This document shows, one piece after another, positions 59,086 to 64,000 of a stretch of DNA of 64,000 nucleotides; positions within the stretch are counted from its first letter, which is position 1; the number at the start of each line of letters is the position of its first letter. The DNA comes from Lunularia cruciata (taxonomy: Eukaryota > Streptophyta > Marchantiopsida > Lunulariales > Lunulariaceae): the NCBI GenBank assembly GCA_948567375.1, contig OX419756.1:73298333-73362332 (forward strand), given 5' to 3'. The position numbers were made by a program, and so were the translations under genes. Below the pieces are notes generated by a model, which ran no database searches, had not been told where the DNA came from, and was given only the letters and a program-made list of their open reading frames with translations.

Positions 59086-59224
59086 TAGAGGTGGAGGGGA
59101 GGTCCTTTTCTCTCCAAATGTTATTGTGGAAGATGAGAGATAGTCTATCCTCAAGGGCATGAGAGGACTTTCCATCTTTTGCTGCATTATCGTCAAATTG
59201 GACTAGAGGTTTACAGAGTCTTCC

Positions 59225-59710
59225 TTGATGGAGCGACAATGCGAGCATACACTATATTCTCTCTTAGTTGACTCATCCATTCCTCAAGCTAATAGAGCAC
59301 GTCTTTGCTCTTGCTCCGGCAAGGGTGCAGGCTCTTGGGATCCTAGCTGTACCGTGCATGAGGGTATTCCAACTCGCACCAACTACTTTTTATACAATGA
59401 TGAGGTTTTGCCTAGGTTTGGTCCACCCATCTGCATCTTCATTACTCACTTGTGAGTGTGGTTCTACACTAGATGCAACAGCGGTCCCTATGACATGGTG
59501 TCCTTTTGGAGGACAGAGGACAGCTACCCATGATGCTATCAAGAACATAGAGTTTGCTATGGCACGAGAGAGTGGATACTTGGCTTGGAGGGAGCGTTCA
59601 TATGCTTTGCAGACGACATGTGTCAGGGCAGACTTGTACGTGGATTGAGATAATCAGGTGACAATAGTAGATGTCATGGTTACATATACTATGCAAGATA
59701 TAGTTTTGGA
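59225..59710 (+). pseudogene. Cys/His motif and restriction-like endonuclease-like region of family C (C2)
   Basis: Frame 59268-59648 reads RVFQLAPTTFYTMMRFCLGL, SLLTCECGSTLDATAVPMTW, CPFGGQRTATHDAIKNIEFA, MARESGYLAWRERSYALQTT and CVRADLYVD, then past a stop DNQVTIVDVMVTY. The Cys-x-Cys...Cys...His pattern followed by R-x-D and then (I)VDV-x-V is like the CCHC motif plus PD-(D/E)xK endonuclease that ends R2-type elements. The Pro of PD is Ala and the Lys is not evident, so the assignment is by pattern, not proof. Confidence 0.6.
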
Positions 59711-60239
59711 GTGAGTGATTATCCATCCCCCTGGATGGGCGGCAAGTGCAGCAGCAGGTTGCAAGGTCTCCAAGTATAGGAGCATGCAGCAAGGTCACCT
59801 CTTTATTCCTCTACCCTTGGAGTTATATGGAGCAATGGACACTACGTTCAACACATTTGTCAAGGAGTGCACAAGAGCTTATCATGTTAGGCGCCAGGAG
59901 TACCACTCTCACTCTAATACTTTGTAGCATATTTTATACAACGTGTGCCCATTGTTCTACATAGGGCAGTGGTTGGTGCAATTTATAGGAGAGGAATCAC
60001 ACTAGGTGATACTTCCTCGGTTGCTCTAGTTGTTTGTAGACCACATGACTTGCATAACTTGGATATCTTAGGTGCAGTAGGGCAGATTTCTCATGTTACC
60101 TTTTTCATCTCTCCCTTGTCTGGCTTGATGGGGTCTTCCCATCCTTCATTTTTTCTATGCAGTCGCCCTTGTCCGAGTCTCTCCCTATATATATCTTCCC
60201 TATCATGCATATTGCTCGAGTAGAAGATGAATGACGTCG

Positions 60240-60500
60240 CAGGCCAAATTTAGTCTGACTGCCGACAAAACAATTACCTGATCCTTGAGTATCAATGAGG
60301 CAGTTGTAATCATGTCCATTGGAAGTAATTGAGTTATCTCCACCAACTTCATCTCCCTCTTACCTTTGAAATTTCGGATCAATAATCTAGCAGGATCCCT
60401 GAAGGCTATATAGTATGAAGAATATCACTCGGTTAAATAACACACTTCCTCGAGAATAGAAATGTCAAGCAAGTCGAGAAAATCTCGTAATGTAGCTTTC
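60240..60500 (-). other. Possible exon-like coding scrap (weak)
   Basis: On the minus strand from about 60505 the sequence reads ERKATLRDFLDLLDISILEE and, past a stop and a shift, FRDPARLLIRNFKGKREMKL and QLLPMDMITTASLILKDQ. Candidate splice donors lie at CAAAG|GTAAGAG and ATCAG|GTAATTG. CG dinucleotides are frequent here, unlike in the transposons. It could be part of a host gene or pseudogene. I do not recognise the protein. Confidence 0.25.
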
Positions 60501-61791
60501 CTTTCTCCACAATGCAATAGGACCACCATTCAGTTTGGACTAAAGATAGATAATTGTGTAATCTTAAACACAAGACTGAAAGCACTTGTTTAGTAAGCAA
60601 ACTTTATACTTTTCTGTATCAAAACATCACAATCAATCAGGAAACACATCAAGGGAACGTAGAAACCAACGGTTTAGGTGAGTGCCGTCTGGATGGCAAC
60701 CACGAAGCATGGAGTGCAGGAGATGCTTAAACTATTCGCCCCTAACTTTGTTTGATCCTCGAGATCTTTCCTGTAGCTAGTGATGGTAGCACCTGCGCCC
60801 CAGAAGAGAACCCAACTCCTAAAGAACAAGACGCGATGGGAAGTCTCTGGTCTTGAATCCCTCTCGGCGTCAACGGGCTCTGTGCCTTTGTGTTACTGCT
60901 GGGTGAGCACTAGGTAGGTAGCATCCGAACACAGTAACCTCTGGGTACGGTGTTCGGAAAGGGCAGGCACGTAGTGCATTCGTTCCGGTACATTCTGGCT
61001 ATTCCGGTGGCGGGGCGAAATTCGACCGAATGAAAGAGGGATTAGTTTCTAGAATATTTGCGAAACGGAAAGTGATTCGTCGACAAACGACCGTGAAGTG
61101 TGCCCCGGTGGTGCAGTGTTCAACCGGCTACTAGTCAGGATCCGGGAAAGATCTCACCTCTCTTCAAGAGCTTTGCGTTCGGGTGGCTTGCCGTAGCGGA
61201 GCCAGCGTTCGGCTAACTAGTTACCGGGAACCGGATGAAGGCTCCCAACACCGGTAAAAAGTTGTGAGTTTCCATACTGGCGGGAGATACATCCCTAACG
61301 ACCGGGGATCTTCACGGCGGGAAACCAGTTTTCTGCCGGCGATCAGTTTTCTTGAAAGGGAACCGGCGGAAGAATACTCTCTTTCTCGGTTCATCCCCAT
61401 TGAAGTAGTGTGTCTTGCTTGTCCCTGGTCGGTGCGGTGAAGAACTGAAGAAACAGTGCGCCGTGAAGGGTTGTTTTGTTTCGTCTAGAGTGCATGTGGA
61501 TAGGACCTGTCGTGCTCTGCTCGTGCTCGTGCTCGACTCGCTCCGCTTCGCTTCTTCCCCTTTAGTGTTTGTCGAGTCATCGGACTGTTGGCCCGCGCTG
61601 GTTGGTCGCCAAGTAGGTCGTTTAAATAAGCCAATTGTTGGAGTTGGTAGCAAGGGGGAAGGGACAACACACAGAGGACTGAGTGGAGCTTCTTCAGCAG
61701 CAGAGTGACTTATTGGACTTGCCCGAGAGTGTGAAATCGCCTTGTCTCGATTGTGTTTGGGTGGAAGCGGATTAAATTGAATTAGGGGAAG
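60501..61791 (+). promoter_or_regulatory. CG-rich upstream region and leader of the mutase gene
   Basis: G+C and CG content rise sharply from about 60660 to the start codon. No confident TATA box was fixed. The segment 61505-61560 is pyrimidine-rich with repeated ctcgtg units. An in-frame TAG at 61783-61785, three codons before the ATG at 61792, ends any upstream extension in the unspliced sequence. Overlapping frames on both strands in 61312-61818 are arginine- and serine-rich and typical of CG-rich leaders. A 5'-UTR intron cannot be excluded. Confidence 0.5.
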
Positions 61792-63459
61792 ATGGCCTCG
61801 TTCGCTCTGCCTGCACACCCGAAGATTTCAAAGGGCAAGAAATTGGCAGTGATCATCTTGGATGGCTGGGGCGAGCAGATTGATGACGAGTACAATGCGA
61901 TTCACGTTGCTGAGACCCCGACTATGGATTCTCTGAAGAAAGGACGGCCTGATACTTGGAGATTGGTGAAGGCTCATGGACCAGCCGTGGGGTTGCCAAA
62001 GGAGGATGATATGGGTAACAGCGAGGTAGGGCACAATGCTCTCGGAGCAGGGCGGATTTTTGAGCAAGGGGCCGGGCTTGTAGACACTGCTCTAGCTACC
62101 GGGAAGCTGTTCCAAGGTGCAGGATTTGCCCATCTCAAAGAATCCTTCCCCAACAATACACTTCATCTTATAGGGTTGTTGAGCGATGGGGGTGTGCACT
62201 CGAGGCTGGATCAGCTTCAGCTTCTGATTAAGGGATCATATGAAAACGGGGCGAAGAAAATTCGAGTCCACATTTTGACTGATGGAAGAGATGTCTTAGA
62301 TGGATCCAGTTTGGGATTCGTGGAGGACTTGGAGAAAACCCTGAAGGAGGTCCGTGATCAAGGCGGTGATGCTTTGATTGCATCAGGAGGAGGCCGCATG
62401 GAGGTGACCATGGACCGGTATGAGAATGACTGGGGTGTGGTGAAGAGAGGTTGGGATGCCCAGGTTTTGGGTGAGGCACCTCATAAATTCAAGAGTGCTA
62501 CTGAAGCTCTGAAGACTTTGAAGGCCAAGGATCCCAAGTTGAACGACCAGTACTACCCCCCTTTTGTTGTGGTCGATGATGAAGGTAAGGCTGTTGGACC
62601 TATTGTGGATGGAGATGCTGTCGTGACCTTCAATTTTAGGGCAGATCGTATGGTGATGCTTGCCAAGGCTCTGGAGTATGAGAACTTTGACAGCTTTGAC
62701 AGGGTAAGAGTGCCAAAGATCAAGTATGCTGGTATGTTGCAATATGATGGAGAGTTGAAGCTTCCAAGTCATTATTTGGTTTCCCCACCCGAGATTGGTC
62801 GGACTTCTGGAGAGTACATGGTCAAGAATGGCATCAGTACTTTCGCCTGCAGTGAAACTGTGAAATTTGGACACGTTACATTCTTTTGGAACGGAAATAG
62901 ATCTGGCCAATTCAGCCAAGAGCTTGAGGAGTATGTTGAGATCCCTAGTGATTCAGGAATCACATTTAATGTAGCTCCCGAGATGAAAGCAATCCTGATT
63001 GCTGAGAGAGCAAGGGAGGCAATTTTGAGCGGAAAGTTTGACACTGTCCGTGTGAATTTACCCAACGGAGACATGGTTGGACACACGGGAGATTTCCACG
63101 CGACTGTTCATGCGTGTGCAACTGCTGACAAGGCAGTGAAGATTATTCTTGATGCCATCGAGGAAGTAGGTGGCATGTACTTGGTGACAGCAGATCACGG
63201 AAATGCAGAGGATATGGTGAAAAGGAACCCAAAGACAGCAAAACCAATTTTGGACAAGAACGGACAGCTTCAAATTCTTACCTCCCACACCTGTGCACCT
63301 GTGCCCATTGCCATTGGAGGCCCAGGACTGCCCAAGAACGTGCGTTTCAGGAAGGATCTTCCAAATGCAGGGTTGGCAAATGTTGCAGCAACGACTCTGA
63401 ATCTCTTGGGTTTTGAAGCTCCGGCAGATTATGAGCCTTCCATGGTAGAGGCGGTATAG
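61792..63459 (+). CDS. 2,3-bisphosphoglycerate-independent phosphoglycerate mutase
   Basis: 555 residues, uninterrupted. The enzyme interconverts 3- and 2-phosphoglycerate in glycolysis using a phosphoserine intermediate and two divalent metal ions, normally Mn. Visible motifs: LDGWGE with metal-binding Asp24; DDMGNSEVGHNALGAG with the nucleophile Ser77; LLSDGGVHSR with His136; LTDGRD at about 162-167; SGGGRMEVTMDRYENDW; FNFRADRM; NLPNGDMVGHTGDFHA; TADHGNAEDM; and LTSHTCAPVPIAIGG near the end. Length and sequence fit plant cytosolic enzymes (about 555-560 residues), across both the phosphatase and the transferase domain. The start follows an in-frame TAG nine bases upstream, and there is no obvious transit peptide, so it should be cytosolic. 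It is intronless, unlike the multi-exon angiosperm genes I know. Codon use is GC-richer than the flanking repeats. A retrogene is possible, but no poly-A tract or target duplication was seen and the upstream region is not transposon-like. Confidence 0.97.
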   Translation: MASFALPAHPKISKGKKLAVIILDGWGEQIDDEYNAIHVAETPTMDSLKKGRPDTWRLVKAHGPAVGLPKEDDMGNSEVGHNALGAGRIFEQGAGLVDTALATGKLFQGAGFAHLKESFPNNTLHLIGLLSDGGVHSRLDQLQLLIKGSYENGAKKIRVHILTDGRDVLDGSSLGFVEDLEKTLKEVRDQGGDALIASGGGRMEVTMDRYENDWGVVKRGWDAQVLGEAPHKFKSATEALKTLKAKDPKLNDQYYPPFVVVDDEGKAVGPIVDGDAVVTFNFRADRMVMLAKALEYENFDSFDRVRVPKIKYAGMLQYDGELKLPSHYLVSPPEIGRTSGEYMVKNGISTFACSETVKFGHVTFFWNGNRSGQFSQELEEYVEIPSDSGITFNVAPEMKAILIAERAREAILSGKFDTVRVNLPNGDMVGHTGDFHATVHACATADKAVKIILDAIEEVGGMYLVTADHGNAEDMVKRNPKTAKPILDKNGQLQILTSHTCAPVPIAIGGPGLPKNVRFRKDLPNAGLANVAATTLNLLGFEAPADYEPSMVEAV

Positions 63460-64000
63460 AGATTGCTGTAGAAAGTTTCTCGAGACTGCCGCCTGCAACG
63501 GCTGCCTTCCCACGGACTCGGCATATATCGATTAGTATATATTTATTCGTGGAACTCATGTGAGCTACATACATATATGAAGATATTAGTTCCCAGCTCG
63601 CTCATACTTACGTCAGTAGTTCCTCGATCGTAGTCGGTTGCCACAAGTTAGGATTCACATTCCATCTTTTTGCAATTTGATGGATGAAGATGTTACTTGA
63701 CAGAAGCAAGCGGCAGCCTTGGACAACAGGTGGCCACGTAGTACCCAACCAATTGTGTGCCATGGCCGATTCTGTCACGGGTTCACCATATGTAAAGAGA
63801 GTCTTTCAAGAACACTCTGATGCAAGAAGAGTCCGTGAGATCTTCGAATTTGTTCACAGCTTGTAGAGTTTGAATGCTGAAAGAGTTTCACGTTTTGAAT
63901 TAGCTCTACAGGAGACGGGTCTGTCTCCTGTAGAACTAATTAGTTTGTGTGCACAGTGGTTTAGCCTTCAGAGATTAGCTTGACCTTGAGCTCCCGGCTA
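63460..64000 (+). other. 3' flank of the mutase gene
   Basis: The stop codon TAG is followed by an AT-rich stretch (tatatatttattc near 63536) that could hold the polyadenylation region; no canonical AATAAA was seen. The frame 63684-63866 (60 codons) has no recognisable motif. A perfect hairpin is listed separately. Confidence 0.4.
63905..63934. repeat. Perfect 12-bp inverted repeat with 6-nt loop
   Basis: TCTACAGGAGAC (63905-63916), loop GGGTCT, GTCTCCTGTAGA (63923-63934). An RNA from either strand forms a 12-bp stem without mismatch. It lies about 450 bp downstream of the mutase stop codon. It could be a 3'-end RNA structure or the end of a small element continuing past the window. Confidence 0.9.

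Larger units (their letters stand above)
56655..60213 (+). mobile_element. Non-LTR retrotransposon family C, copy C2 (uninterrupted)
   Basis: A contiguous copy of about 3.5 kb in the same orientation as C1, giving the reference layout: C2H2 finger (about 57050), unassigned linker (57180-57960), RT (58195-58720), post-RT region (58720-59085), Cys/His motif and endonuclease-like region (59300-59700), tail (59700-60220). No LTRs, no chromodomain and no integrase are present. No clear poly-A tail or target duplication was found. It carries stops and frameshifts but fewer than C1. Confidence 0.85.

Noticed and set aside
61312..61818. 168-codon minus-strand open frame overlapping the iPGAM start
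   Set aside because: It lies antisense to the CG-rich leader, is rich in Arg, Ser and Pro, has no motif, and overlaps the real start codon. CG-rich DNA produces such frames by chance.
62383..62919. 178-codon minus-strand open frame within iPGAM (and similar frames 62228-63574)
   Set aside because: These are antisense shadows of a strongly conserved coding sequence; no independent support.
1..64000. tRNA, rRNA or organelle-derived genes
   Set aside because: I looked for the conserved T-loop and anticodon-arm patterns and for rRNA-like blocks while reading, and saw none I could support. A covariance-model scan would be decisive.

Overview
This window looks like a repeat-rich stretch of a land-plant nuclear genome. 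The evidence is a full-length plant-type cofactor-independent phosphoglycerate mutase gene at the right end, a Ty3/gypsy chromovirus with an initiator-tRNA-Met-type primer-binding site, and long AT-rich tracts of decayed transposon with few CG dinucleotides. The mutase ORF has no introns, whereas flowering-plant copies are multi-exonic as far as I know. A bryophyte-like or other early-diverging lineage is possible, but I cannot fix the species. Apart from that gene I see no intact protein-coding gene.

Layout. 1-2570: unrecognised AT-rich DNA with a gag-like scrap and direct repeats. 2570-4984: minus-strand gypsy family A, copy A1. 4990-11059: plus-strand chromovirus family B, copy B3, itself interrupted at 9742-10150 by a candidate solo LTR (family F) with a TATA box and clustered heat-shock elements. 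11060-16080: second family-A copy (A2), minus strand. 16440-17173: solo family-B LTR. 18180-19620: GC- and CG-richer island without a recognisable gene. 19620-31200: AT-rich decay with a Copia-like scrap and an unrecognised coiled-coil family (D). 31200-32335: PIF/Harbinger transposase pseudogene. 32350-41040: tandem duplications, a purine-rich tract, a long inverted repeat and further D fragments. 41042-55930: a non-LTR retrotransposon (family C, copy C1) split by a chromovirus complex (43791-50878) and by an unknown element E (51430-55581), which is itself split by a solo LTR (54129-54868) with a perfect 5-bp target duplication. 56655-60213: second family-C copy (C2). 60240-64000: CG-richer host DNA with the mutase gene.

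Most notable points. Family A carries a PHD finger after its integrase where chromoviruses carry a chromodomain, and this is visible independently in both copies. Family C combines an N-terminal C2H2 finger, a non-LTR reverse transcriptase, a cysteine/histidine motif and a restriction-like-endonuclease-like C-terminus, an R2-type architecture unusual for land plants. The family-F sequence has the layout of a heat-shock promoter. Insertion order can be read from the nesting: C1 is older than the B complex and element E, and E is older than the solo LTR inside it.

All transposon genes here carry stops, frameshifts or deletions and are read as pseudogenes. Family and domain names come from reading translated frames by eye, not from database searches.
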